From positions 1,116,001-1,180,000 of the forward strand of contig NZ_CP009889.1 in assembly GCF_000788395.1 (NCBI RefSeq): a stretch of DNA of 64,000 nucleotides, read 5' to 3'. The position numbers and the translations under genes are program-made. How positions within the stretch are numbered: position 1 is the stretch's first letter; the number at the start of each line of letters is the position of its first letter. Source of the DNA: Pseudoalteromonas piratica (lineage in GTDB: Bacteria; Pseudomonadota; Gammaproteobacteria; Enterobacterales; Alteromonadaceae). The notes beneath the pieces are model-generated. The model was given only the letters and a program-made list of their open reading frames with translations. It was not told where the DNA came from and did no database searches. Below are positions 42,691 through 51,019 of this stretch, piece after piece.

Positions 42691-43679
42691 GCAAGGTGAT
42701 CTGTTACGGTGAAGCCTTGATTGATTTTCTACAAATTAATCAACAATCAGAAGATGGCATTCGTTTATCGGATTACCGCCAGTACCCAGGCGGTGCACCG
42801 GCAAACGCAGCGGTTGCCCTTGCCAAACTCGGTGGCAAATCGCATTTTGTTGGGCAAGTAGGTGATGATCAATTTGGCCATTTTTTAATAAACAGCCTTC
42901 GTCATTATGGTGTAAATACCGACTGTACGCTTATTCATAAACTTGCCCCAACACCACTTGCATTTGTGCATTTAGATGAGCACGGTGATCGCAGCTTTAC
43001 CTTTATGCGAAAAGACAGTGCTGATTTAAAACTGCGCCCAGATGAAATCAAATCGCAGTGGTTTAAAGACGCTTCGCTAGTTCATTTTTGCAGTAATACA
43101 CTCACTGAAACAAACGCTGTAAACACCACAAAAACAGTACTGGAACACGCAAGCCACAACAATTTAACCATCTGTTTTGATGTTAATTTACGCGCTAATT
43201 TATGGCCAAATTCAGCACTTAAGATCCCGCTTATAAATGAATTTGTTGAAAAAGCAGATGTCGTTAAATTTGCCCGCGAAGAGTTCGAACTGCTTTGTCA
43301 AAATAAGCCAGAAGATTATATAAATCGATGCTTTAACAGCAATTGTGAGTTGCTACTTATCACAAATGGTGGTGACAACATTGAATATATAACCAAACAT
43401 TGCCGAGGCAGCATTAGCCCAGCCAAAGCAGAAGTAATCGATACCACCGCCGGTGGTGATGGTTTTATCGGTGCTATTTTGTATTTATTAAGTGAACGCA
43501 TCACCCTAGACGCACTTTTAAACAATGAAAACGCGCTTAAAAGCGCCATCGCATTTGCCAGTTGTGCCGGTGCGCTTGCCGTAAGTCGTCAAGGCGCATT
43601 CCCTGCACTGCCCTCATTAAACGAGATAGACACCCTTTTTAACCAGCAATTTAGCGCCCTCACGGGCGCATTTTTTTAG
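42687..43679 (+). CDS. PfkB-family sugar kinase, probable fructokinase
   Basis: The 330-aa enzyme shows the ribokinase/PfkB signatures: an N-terminal GEALIDFL and the YPGGAPANAAVALAKLGG motif, and the C-terminal DTTAGGDGFIGAILY with the catalytic-base Asp. It resembles ScrK-type fructokinases in length and motif spacing. In this operon it would phosphorylate the fructose formed from mannose by the neighbouring isomerase to fructose 6-phosphate, which enters glycolysis. Substrate (fructose versus mannose) is inferred from context. The start overlaps the transporter stop (ATGA). Confidence 0.9.
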   Translation: MSKVICYGEALIDFLQINQQSEDGIRLSDYRQYPGGAPANAAVALAKLGGKSHFVGQVGDDQFGHFLINSLRHYGVNTDCTLIHKLAPTPLAFVHLDEHGDRSFTFMRKDSADLKLRPDEIKSQWFKDASLVHFCSNTLTETNAVNTTKTVLEHASHNNLTICFDVNLRANLWPNSALKIPLINEFVEKADVVKFAREEFELLCQNKPEDYINRCFNSNCELLLITNGGDNIEYITKHCRGSISPAKAEVIDTTAGGDGFIGAILYLLSERITLDALLNNENALKSAIAFASCAGALAVSRQGAFPALPSLNEIDTLFNQQFSALTGAFF

Positions 43680-43688
43680 AGAACGCAC

Positions 43689-44882
43689 GTGAACTTTTAT
43701 AACGCTGATTTTTTAATACATCACAGCCAGTCGATTGTTAACTTTTATACCGAGCGCGCTGTCGATAGCAACCTTGGTGGCTATTACCAAAACTATTTAG
43801 ACGATGGCACCTTGTTTAATACAGGGTTTCGTCAACTAGTGAGCAGTACACGCATGGTAATCAACTTTTGCCGCGCGGCTAAGCATTTTAAAAACAATGA
43901 ATACTTAGCCCTTGCAAAACATGGTCTTGATTACATTGAAGCCCATCATTGGATTGCAAATAGCAAACAATACGCGTGGACACTTGACGATAACCAACCT
44001 AAGGATATGACCCAGCAAGCTTATGGTTATGCTTTTGTGTTACTTTGCTACGCCCATTGTTACAAAGCAGGCGTGATTTCATCTGATAGAAAGATTAATG
44101 AAACCTTTGAACTGCTCGAATCACGTTTTTGGCAAGCCAATGAAGGCATTTACGCCGATACCATTTACGCAAATGGTGAACTATGTGAATACCGCGGCCA
44201 AAATGCCAATATGCATATTTGCGAAGCGCTTATTAGTGCCTATAGTGCAACCAATGAGCGCCATTATTTAAAACGAGCAGAGCACCTTGCTGAGCGTTTT
44301 TGTTTTGAATTATCAGCGCATAGTAATGGCTTAGTGTACGAGCACTTTACGCCTGAGTTATTGCCTGATTTTGATTACAACAAAGACGATGCTAAAAACC
44401 TCTATCGCCCGTGGGGGTTTCAACCAGGTCATCAAACTGAATGGGCCAAATTATTACTACAGATTAACTATTTTGATGAGAAACCAAAATTTGTTGCAAA
44501 GGCGCAGCACTTGTTTGATGTTGCCTTTGCTAACGCATGGGATAACGCCCATGGCGGTTTAGTGTATGGCTTTGATACGCATTACGCCACCTGCGACAGC
44601 GACAAATACTTTTGGGTACAAGCTGAAAGCTTTGCAGCCGCTGCATTACTTTTTGATGCAACACAAAACAATACTTACTTAACCCATTACAACGCGCTTT
44701 GGCAGTATTGCTGGCAGTACTTTGTCGATCATGACCATGGCGCGTGGTATCGGGTATTAAAAGATAATAATCAAAAGTACAGTGATAAAAAAAGCGAAGC
44801 AGGCGCTAAGTGCGACTATCACACGATCGGCGCGTGTTTCGATGTATTAGAATTTACTAAACACCCACTTTCAACCAATTAA
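43689..44882 (+). CDS. AGE-family epimerase/isomerase, probable mannose isomerase
   Basis: The 397-aa (alpha/alpha)6-barrel protein carries the family catalytic histidines: FQPGHQTEWAKLLLQI (His and Glu) and, near the C-terminus, YHTIGACFDVLEF. These fit N-acylglucosamine 2-epimerase, mannose isomerase and sulfoquinovose isomerase families; the context favours aldose-ketose isomerisation of free mannose to fructose. It is the last gene of the operon, starting with GTG ten bases after the kinase, with AGAGAA upstream. A hairpin at 44906-44928 follows it. No phosphomannose isomerase gene is in the window, which agrees with a free-sugar route. Confidence 0.9.
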   Translation: MNFYNADFLIHHSQSIVNFYTERAVDSNLGGYYQNYLDDGTLFNTGFRQLVSSTRMVINFCRAAKHFKNNEYLALAKHGLDYIEAHHWIANSKQYAWTLDDNQPKDMTQQAYGYAFVLLCYAHCYKAGVISSDRKINETFELLESRFWQANEGIYADTIYANGELCEYRGQNANMHICEALISAYSATNERHYLKRAEHLAERFCFELSAHSNGLVYEHFTPELLPDFDYNKDDAKNLYRPWGFQPGHQTEWAKLLLQINYFDEKPKFVAKAQHLFDVAFANAWDNAHGGLVYGFDTHYATCDSDKYFWVQAESFAAAALLFDATQNNTYLTHYNALWQYCWQYFVDHDHGAWYRVLKDNNQKYSDKKSEAGAKCDYHTIGACFDVLEFTKHPLSTN

Positions 44883-44905
44883 CACATTTCCCATTTGCCT
44901 ATGCT

Positions 44906-44928
44906 AAGCCACGAAGAGCTCGTGGCTT
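44906..44928 (+). terminator. Terminator after mannose operon
   Basis: AAGCCACGA (44906-44914) pairs with TCGTGGCTT (44920-44928), five-base loop, followed by ATTTG. Confidence 0.65.
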
Positions 44929-45056
44929 ATTTGCTACAAAAGTAAACTTCATACTTTAATCTTAGTGTAATAAGGCGTGATACCCGCCTGAAAGTTGCTG
45001 CCCTACTATTAACATCAAAGTTACGGTTTATCGGGTCATTCACATTGCAATACGCT

Positions 45057-45509
45057 ATGCATTTAAAGTCATTAGTTAAACAAAATATTTCAGGGCAGTG
45101 GCAATTTTTTGTCAGTTCGTTATTCGATACCTTGGAATCATCATATCCTGCAGATGAACGAATGACGTTTTTAACTAAAATGGGCAAGCATGCAAGCCGT
45201 TCTCTGGAGATTAATCCCGAGATGACGTTGGTACAACTAAACGAGCGTATAAACCAGTTTTGGTTTGAGCGCCGTTGGGGTCACTGCAATATATTTGAAA
45301 AAGACAATGGCTTAGTCATTGAACATTATATTTCACCACTTTGCGCCATTTTAAAAGATGAACACCAAGCGTATGGTGATGCGTTTTTAACAGGGCTTTA
45401 TTCTGAGTGGCTTAAAAACGCCAGTGCCCCCTATCAAGGCATTATTAAGAAGGTAAGTGCTGACAACATTGACGATATTGCCGTACGCTTAAGTTATCAC
45501 GTACTCTAG
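45057..45509 (+). CDS. BcsD-like (cellulose synthase subunit D-like) protein
   Basis: The 150-aa protein follows the pattern of cellulose synthase subunit D (PF03500): an opening WQFFVSSLFDTLESSYPADE, the Trp/Glu-containing centre WFERRWGHCNIFEKDNGLVI, an FLTGLYSEWLKN segment, and the C-terminal IDDIAVRLSYHVL. BcsD forms an octameric ring that guides glucan chains in Komagataeibacter. No bcsA or other cellulose gene is in the window, so it belongs to another system or is a displaced accessory. An ATG at 45057 is the most likely start, though no clear ribosome site precedes it; TTG at 45045 is an alternative. The 53-aa gene follows immediately. The homology is by eye and would need profile confirmation. 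Confidence 0.6.
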   Translation: MHLKSLVKQNISGQWQFFVSSLFDTLESSYPADERMTFLTKMGKHASRSLEINPEMTLVQLNERINQFWFERRWGHCNIFEKDNGLVIEHYISPLCAILKDEHQAYGDAFLTGLYSEWLKNASAPYQGIIKKVSADNIDDIAVRLSYHVL

Positions 45510-45517
45510 GAGAGGCT

Positions 45518-45679
45518 ATGACAACTCAATATACCCGTTGTAACAATGTGGTCCACGTGACATTTGCTTCCAAGCAAGTTCAAACAACCCCTGAGGCTAA
45601 AAATAACGAAACTCTGGCTGAGATGTTTAAACGTCATAAAGTTGTGGTACCCTCTGAGCTGATTTTTAAATACAAATAA
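45518..45679 (+). CDS. 53-aa unknown protein coupled to BcsD-like gene
   Basis: An ATG at 45518 opens a 53-codon frame ending at 45679. AGGAG lies five bases upstream and overlaps the stop codon of the BcsD-like gene, so translation is coupled. The product begins MTTQYTRCNNVVHVTF and ends VVVPSELIFKYK; it is hydrophilic, with one Cys and a basic tail (FKRHK). It has no membrane helix or signal peptide and no family I know. Position suggests a small partner of the BcsD-like protein, for example a peptide that sits in its ring. Confidence 0.6.
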   Translation: MTTQYTRCNNVVHVTFASKQVQTTPEAKNNETLAEMFKRHKVVVPSELIFKYK

Positions 45680-45769
45680 AGTAAATAAAATCATATAGCT
45701 GCCGATAATAATAAACGTTTTAAAAACGTAACTAATACTCTCCTCAAAAATAAAATAGGAATTCATAAA

Positions 45770-46237
45770 ATGGATAATAATCCTACGGTTAAAATCATCG
45801 TTGACTTCGCCGGTATTTTTCAAAACATCGACCAGAAAGTAGTATATTGTAAAAATTACTTTGCATTAGTCGGTGATAAGTTTATTTCTTACGGTACTGA
45901 GAATGATCCTAAGGAAATGATTACGATTACAGAGCCAGCGGAACCATCTTTACCACCTACTATTACGCTAAAAGGTGACAGTAGCATTTTCGATTTCAAA
46001 GTTTTTGATTTAGCGACAGGAAATGAAGCAAAAAACACATTTTTAGATTGGTTTCATGACAGTGCATTGAAACCTGTAAAGTTAGGCGTAAACAGTAATG
46101 TTACTAGCTATCAACAATTAAGTTCAGGTACGCTTGATGTAACTATGATGTTGGTTGCACAAAACCCGACTGATAAACAAGAATATACGATTGGGTGGGA
46201 TCCGATTATTGATGTGGATGATGTTAATCCACAATAA
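45770..46237 (+). CDS. 155-aa unknown beta-rich protein
   Basis: The protein is soluble and predicted beta-rich, with acidic stretches (IIDVDDVNPQ at the C-terminus). It has no signal peptide. I recognise no family; the end, YTIGWDPIIDVDD, faintly recalls AidA/PixA inclusion-body proteins, but the similarity is too weak to assign. The ATG at 45770 has AGGA nine bases upstream. It is separated from the 53-aa gene by 90 bases and its 3' end overlaps the convergent kinase gene by 14 bases, a tight arrangement that suggests a long-standing neighbourhood. Function unknown. Confidence 0.55.
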   Translation: MDNNPTVKIIVDFAGIFQNIDQKVVYCKNYFALVGDKFISYGTENDPKEMITITEPAEPSLPPTITLKGDSSIFDFKVFDLATGNEAKNTFLDWFHDSALKPVKLGVNSNVTSYQQLSSGTLDVTMMLVAQNPTDKQEYTIGWDPIIDVDDVNPQ

Positions 46238-48854
46238 TTGACCTGAGCTCACGCTCATTCCAATTTTTCCAAAGAGGAGATGTTATCGCTTCCTCTTTGG
46301 GGTACCCTTTTTTGATGGCCAGTTTTAGCTTTTTCACTGCACGCTCCGATTCATCTAATGCGTCATACGCTTGGGCTGCGAGATAAAATTCCGTTGCATT
46401 TTCTTTGTGCGATATTGAGTCCAGTATTTTCATCGCAGCTGCTTTTTCCCCGATGCGTGCTTTATAATAAGCCCAAGCAAGTTTAGCTCGGCTGTTTTGT
46501 TTATTAATTGAAAATACTTTTTCCGTTAAATCAGCCGCTTGTTTATACGTAGCATTTGTCTCAGGATGCTTAATTAACCAATACGAATCTGCCAAATTGC
46601 CCCAACTCATATAATCGTTTTTATCCAATTTGATGGCTTGTTTATACGCCGAAATGGCATCTTGATATTGCCCTAAAATAAAATGAAAGCCACCAATATT
46701 TGAAAAGCCTCTAGCAGTTGGATTCAATCTATTACCTTCTTTCGCATACGCTAATGCTGATTTTAATTCTCCTTTACCATAGTAACTTGCAGAAAGACCT
46801 ATAAAAGCACTTTTGTTTTTTGGTGTTAAATCAATAAGTTGCTGGTAGACTAGTATTGCTTTATTGTATTGTGCAGTTCGATAGTATAAACGCCCTAACT
46901 GATTAAGCCCTTTCCAATGATTAGGAACAATCTTAAGTGCTGCCTTATAACTTTGCTCAGCTAACGTATTTTCTTTTAGCTGCTGGTAGGCACGCGCCAA
47001 TTCAAAATGCAGGTATTCATTTTCGGGATTTTCATTCACTAGAGCTTTTAACAATTTACTCGCTTTTTCAGCCTCGCCACGTCTAAGCGCAAGCGTATGT
47101 GACAAATAACGGACTTGTGTGTGTGTTGGTTCGATTTTGGCAAGCTGGTTTATGGTTTGTTCATACTGGTTCAACCATTGCTCGTCTTTAGTATTGTGAA
47201 ATTTATTTAAGTATGTGGCTGCTAGATTCACATAGGCATCAACATAAAGTTCGTCTAAGTCAATGGCTTGGTTAAACTGTTCGATGGCATTTTCTATGTA
47301 GTTTGCTTGATCAGAGCGAAACGTATAACCAATTGCCGCAATATAGTGTTTATAAGCACCATCAAACTCGGTGCCTTTACTTGCCATATTACTTTTTGGC
47401 CAATTCAGCATGGTAATGGCTTTTTCAAATACCGCTTGGTTTGAGGCAAATAAGTCTTTTACATTCACCTTAAATTGCTGCTGCTTTAGTGCAACACCTG
47501 AGGCACCGTCTATCAATTCTAAATTAATCAAACGCTGAGAGCCTAAATGCTGAATACTGCCCGTTAATACTAAATCGGCACCATAACGAGAATAAACATC
47601 GCTAACGGTTAAATTGTTCAGTTTGGCTACTTCGGCGCTTGGAATAACCCAGCTATTGGTTTTTTCTCGACCCACTTTACCGAGTTCAGTACTCAACGTT
47701 ACCGCTAAGCCTTGGCTAAACAGCTGTACTTGCGGGTCGTCATTGATGTTTTGTAATGGCAATACTGCAATACGTTTATTCTCACTGATGCGCTTTTCGA
47801 GTATTTGCTGATTGCTAGGCGGGAATAAAATAGGCTGTAAAAGCACTGCCATTACACCTAATAACATCGCCGATATAGTCACTTTTTGCCACGGTGCGCG
47901 TCGCTGCCACCAGTTTGGCTTTTGCACTAAGGCTTGGTTTAAATCGGTAAATGCATCGATTAGATCTGAAAGGAGTGGTCTTTTTGAAGGCTCAACCAGC
48001 AGCAAGTTTTGAATAAGGGTGACTAACGCTTCAGGTAATTGGGTGTCTTTATCAGCTAAATTTTTGGCTTCACCTGTTGTGATTTGTGCTTTTATAACGT
48101 CAAGTGATTTACCATCAAAGGCTTTATCATCCGAAAACAATTCAAACAGCACGGCGCCAAGGGCAAACAAATCGCTTTCTTTACTAGCGTTTTGCCCTAA
48201 ATACAGTTCAGGGGCTAAATAAGCAGGCGAACCTATTGTGGCTGCCTGTGATTCACCACCTAGTACATGAGATAAACCAAAATCGAGTACTTTTAGCTGG
48301 TTATGTATATCAAACATAATGTTATCGGGCTTGATATCACAGTGTAAAATGGCGTTTTGATGCGCATATTCAATGGCATTACACAGCTGCAGTGCAATAC
48401 TGGCTTTTTCTTTTAATGGTATCTCTGTGGCGAGTTTTGCTTTTAGGCTGTCGCCGTCAACCCATTCCATAACGATGGCAAGTTGCTCATCGTTTTGAAT
48501 AACTTCATGGATGGTAACAATATTTGGGTGGCTTAATTTACTGGCAAGTTTGGCTTCTTGCACTAAATCACTTTGGTTATCCGTGTTCGGAACAAGTTTA
48601 AGCGCAACAATGCGATCTAACAGGGGATCTTTAGCTTTTAAAATGGTGGCAAAGCCACCTGAAACCGTGCTTAAAACCTCAAAGTCACTGAGATTACGCT
48701 GAGTAACATGCGCTGCTTCTTTTACTTCATCACAGCCTGGTGTAATAACTTGTGTTATTTCTAAATCGGCGTCAATGCTAGAGTCGTTACAGTGGGTACA
48801 TTTAGCGCTCATAGCATCTAATAAACTGCCGCAGTGATGGCATAATTTACTCAT
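46224..48854 (-). CDS. Membrane Ser/Thr protein kinase with zinc ribbon, sensor-like domain and TPRs
   Basis: The 876-aa protein starts with a zinc-ribbon-like CHHCGSLLDAMSAKCTHC (residues 5-22) and a Hanks-type kinase domain (about 55-310: VSGGFATILKA glycine loop, K in VALKL, catalytic HCDIKPDN, DFG, APE). A membrane helix lies at about 325-345. The outside part begins KRIAVLPLQNIND, a TolB/FlgO-like domain, then eight or more TPRs (about 500-830). All catalytic residues are present. It is expected to sense a periplasmic ligand and phosphorylate a cytoplasmic target. The divergently placed FHA protein is the obvious candidate. Confidence 0.9.
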   Translation of the reverse strand: MSKLCHHCGSLLDAMSAKCTHCNDSSIDADLEITQVITPGCDEVKEAAHVTQRNLSDFEVLSTVSGGFATILKAKDPLLDRIVALKLVPNTDNQSDLVQEAKLASKLSHPNIVTIHEVIQNDEQLAIVMEWVDGDSLKAKLATEIPLKEKASIALQLCNAIEYAHQNAILHCDIKPDNIMFDIHNQLKVLDFGLSHVLGGESQAATIGSPAYLAPELYLGQNASKESDLFALGAVLFELFSDDKAFDGKSLDVIKAQITTGEAKNLADKDTQLPEALVTLIQNLLLVEPSKRPLLSDLIDAFTDLNQALVQKPNWWQRRAPWQKVTISAMLLGVMAVLLQPILFPPSNQQILEKRISENKRIAVLPLQNINDDPQVQLFSQGLAVTLSTELGKVGREKTNSWVIPSAEVAKLNNLTVSDVYSRYGADLVLTGSIQHLGSQRLINLELIDGASGVALKQQQFKVNVKDLFASNQAVFEKAITMLNWPKSNMASKGTEFDGAYKHYIAAIGYTFRSDQANYIENAIEQFNQAIDLDELYVDAYVNLAATYLNKFHNTKDEQWLNQYEQTINQLAKIEPTHTQVRYLSHTLALRRGEAEKASKLLKALVNENPENEYLHFELARAYQQLKENTLAEQSYKAALKIVPNHWKGLNQLGRLYYRTAQYNKAILVYQQLIDLTPKNKSAFIGLSASYYGKGELKSALAYAKEGNRLNPTARGFSNIGGFHFILGQYQDAISAYKQAIKLDKNDYMSWGNLADSYWLIKHPETNATYKQAADLTEKVFSINKQNSRAKLAWAYYKARIGEKAAAMKILDSISHKENATEFYLAAQAYDALDESERAVKKLKLAIKKGYPKEEAITSPLWKNWNERELRSIIVD

Positions 48855-48951
48855 AGTGAGAAGCTTTTGTTATTCTTGATTGTAATTAAGCAATGTTACA
48901 TCACATAATAACGGCAAAAGATTTCAATACAAGCGTTGATATGAGGCAATC

Positions 48952-49875
48952 ATGGGTACATTTACGAATTCGGTTACAGAGCAAACAATTCAGCTTCGCG
49001 ACCATCATATTGTGGGCCGTCACCCTGAAACTGCACATACTTTAATTAAAGAAAGTGCGGTCTCGCGTAGCCATTGTTTAATTGAGTGGCAACAAGGCAA
49101 TTGGTACTTACAAGATATCAGTGCAAACGGTACTTTTGTTAATGGCAAACGCGTTGCAAAAAACATCAAACACGAATTAAAACTAAATGATGTTGTACAG
49201 TTTGGTGATAGTGAAAGCGTGAAGTGGCAGGTTTCCAATTTAGCGCAGCCATGCCCATTTTTAAAAAGCACCAACGAGAGTAAGAATGACCTTGCCCTTA
49301 ACCACCACGTGAACATGCTTAATTGCGAAAACCAAGAACAAATGATCAGCCAAACGCTCTCTGGCCAATGGTTACTTGAGCAAGAAGGTAACATCAAAGC
49401 GCTTCAAAATGGCGACTTAGTGCGTTATCAGGGTAATCAGTACATTTTAATTGCGCCAAGCGATATTGATGCCACGCAAGAATGTGAGCAAACAGCAGAA
49501 CATGCCATTGATGTTAAATTTACAGTAAGCCAAAACGAAGAACATGTTGGTGTTTTACTCAATGTAGATGGCCAAGCCATTGACCTTGAAGACCGAACCC
49601 ATCATTACCTAGTACTATTGCTCGCACGTAAATACCTTGAAGATAAACAAAATAACGTGCCTGAAACAGAAGCGGGTTGGCTTGATAAAAGCCTATTAAT
49701 GCGCCAAACGCGCATGGAAGAAACCCACATCAATACACAGTTTTACCGTTTTAGAAAACAACTGCATACGGCTGCAAAAAAGTTCAATTTAGATGTAGAT
49801 ATTATTGCCAGACGCCGCGGTGAAATCCGTTTGCAATGTTCAACAATTAATATTTTACAAAGCCAAGCAGCATAA
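48952..49875 (+). CDS. FHA domain protein with C-terminal winged-helix-like domain
   Basis: The 307-aa protein has an FHA domain (residues 15-85: IVGRHPE, SAVSRSHCLIEW, ISANGTFVNGKRV), which binds phosphothreonine. A middle region is of unknown fold. The C-terminal 110 residues include THHYLVLLLARKYLED and LLMRQTRMEETHINTQFYRF, which resemble OmpR-type winged helices. This suggests a transcription factor switched by phosphopeptides. It lies divergent to the Ser/Thr kinase across 97 bases and starts at an ATG seven bases after GAGG. It is probably the output protein of the kinase; its promoters are unknown. Confidence 0.85.
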   Translation: MGTFTNSVTEQTIQLRDHHIVGRHPETAHTLIKESAVSRSHCLIEWQQGNWYLQDISANGTFVNGKRVAKNIKHELKLNDVVQFGDSESVKWQVSNLAQPCPFLKSTNESKNDLALNHHVNMLNCENQEQMISQTLSGQWLLEQEGNIKALQNGDLVRYQGNQYILIAPSDIDATQECEQTAEHAIDVKFTVSQNEEHVGVLLNVDGQAIDLEDRTHHYLVLLLARKYLEDKQNNVPETEAGWLDKSLLMRQTRMEETHINTQFYRFRKQLHTAAKKFNLDVDIIARRRGEIRLQCSTINILQSQAA

Positions 49876-49935
49876 ACGCGCCACTACTGATTAAAATAAA
49901 TAACAAGAACGAGTCCCCACCCTTCGCATTTGCAT

Positions 49936-49970
49936 ACGCAACCTAGCATTGCCTCTAGGTTGCGTTTTTT
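49936..49970 (+). terminator. Rho-independent terminator after FHA gene
   Basis: ACGCAACCTAG (49936-49946) pairs with CTAGGTTGCGT (49955-49965), followed by TTTTT. Confidence 0.88.
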
Positions 49971-49989
49971 ATTGTAAACCCCAGGTGTT

Positions 49990-50835
49990 CTAAAAAAGTG
50001 CAGAAAATACTTTTTGTATTCGTGGCAGCCACATCATCATAGTTGCTGCGCCCACGCCAATAAGTGTGATGGTTGCGCCAAATATAGTCATTATTACAAC
50101 GCCCCATTTCACCGACAGGTTATGTGTGCGTTTTGCCCAAAATACCAGCTCTGCAATTAACATGGGCAATAAGTAACAAGCGAAAGACATCGCAATATCA
50201 GCCGGACCATCAATATTACGTGAATTACCCAATGGCCCTTGATTTACGACAAACCATCCCATTAAGTACAAACGAAATGTCCAAACACCGTTAACTAATA
50301 AGAAACTGTGCACAGCAAAACGCTGGTGTAAGTTAAATTGTTTTTTACACGCGGTACGCCACGCAAAATAGATAAAAATAGGAATTAAAATACCATTTAG
50401 CGTAATGCCCATTGAACCTATGTCGCTAAAGCGCATACCTGTTACCCAAGTAAGGTATAATCCGGTGACAGCGCCGCTAATACCCAAGATAAAAAAGATG
50501 CGACCATTAATCCGGTGCAATCGCGGGTATTTATTTCTAATAGATGGCACCAATTGCGACATACCGCAAAATGCTAGAATTATCGCAGGTACCACATGAG
50601 AGAAAAACACGATGCCATCAAACACGCGTTTGTCTTGAACGCCTTGCCCAGGTAACAAGTTATGAGTTACTTCAGTATTACCCATTAAGGTTGGCAATAC
50701 ATATAAAATTAGGATGTAACTGGCAAATAACCATTGGCCAACAAGTGCAGCCCAAAACCAGGTTTTAACACTCTTATCTAAAATTGTGTGTGGTGATAAA
50801 CCATTTTTAACACCATCCGCTAATAAACTTTGCAT
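49990..50835 (-). CDS. DUF2306 membrane protein
   Basis: The 281-aa protein has about seven membrane helices. The central HRINGRIFFILGISG and FNLHQRFAVHSFLL are the conserved His/Arg motifs of DUF2306; the histidines could bind haem or a metal, but the function of the family is not known to me. It faces the AraC regulator at 51020 across 184 bases, and strong palindromes lie between the two. The divergent pair is probably a regulator and its target. Confidence 0.85.
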   Translation of the reverse strand: MQSLLADGVKNGLSPHTILDKSVKTWFWAALVGQWLFASYILILYVLPTLMGNTEVTHNLLPGQGVQDKRVFDGIVFFSHVVPAIILAFCGMSQLVPSIRNKYPRLHRINGRIFFILGISGAVTGLYLTWVTGMRFSDIGSMGITLNGILIPIFIYFAWRTACKKQFNLHQRFAVHSFLLVNGVWTFRLYLMGWFVVNQGPLGNSRNIDGPADIAMSFACYLLPMLIAELVFWAKRTHNLSVKWGVVIMTIFGATITLIGVGAATMMMWLPRIQKVFSALF

Positions 50836-50884
50836 TTCTGCCCCTTTCTATTAAATGACTGATTCACATAGAAAATTGGCATAT

Positions 50885-50920
50885 CGAATTTTAAATTTCG
50901 CGCCGAATTTGAAATTCGGC
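50885..50920. promoter_or_regulatory. Tandem palindromic operator-like repeats
   Basis: CGAATTTTAAATTTCG (50885-50900) is a near-perfect palindrome and GCCGAATTTGAAATTCGGC (50902-50920) is a perfect 19-bp palindrome about a central G. They lie 50-86 bases upstream of the DUF2306 gene and 100-135 upstream of the AraC gene, shared by both. Confidence 0.65.
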
Positions 50921-51019
50921 ACACAAAAAATGACAAAGTTACTTACAAAAGCAGATTTGATCAGCCCATCAGCTCCCGTTACACTAAACGCTAATATTAA
51001 ACTGTCTGCTTGCTCAATT

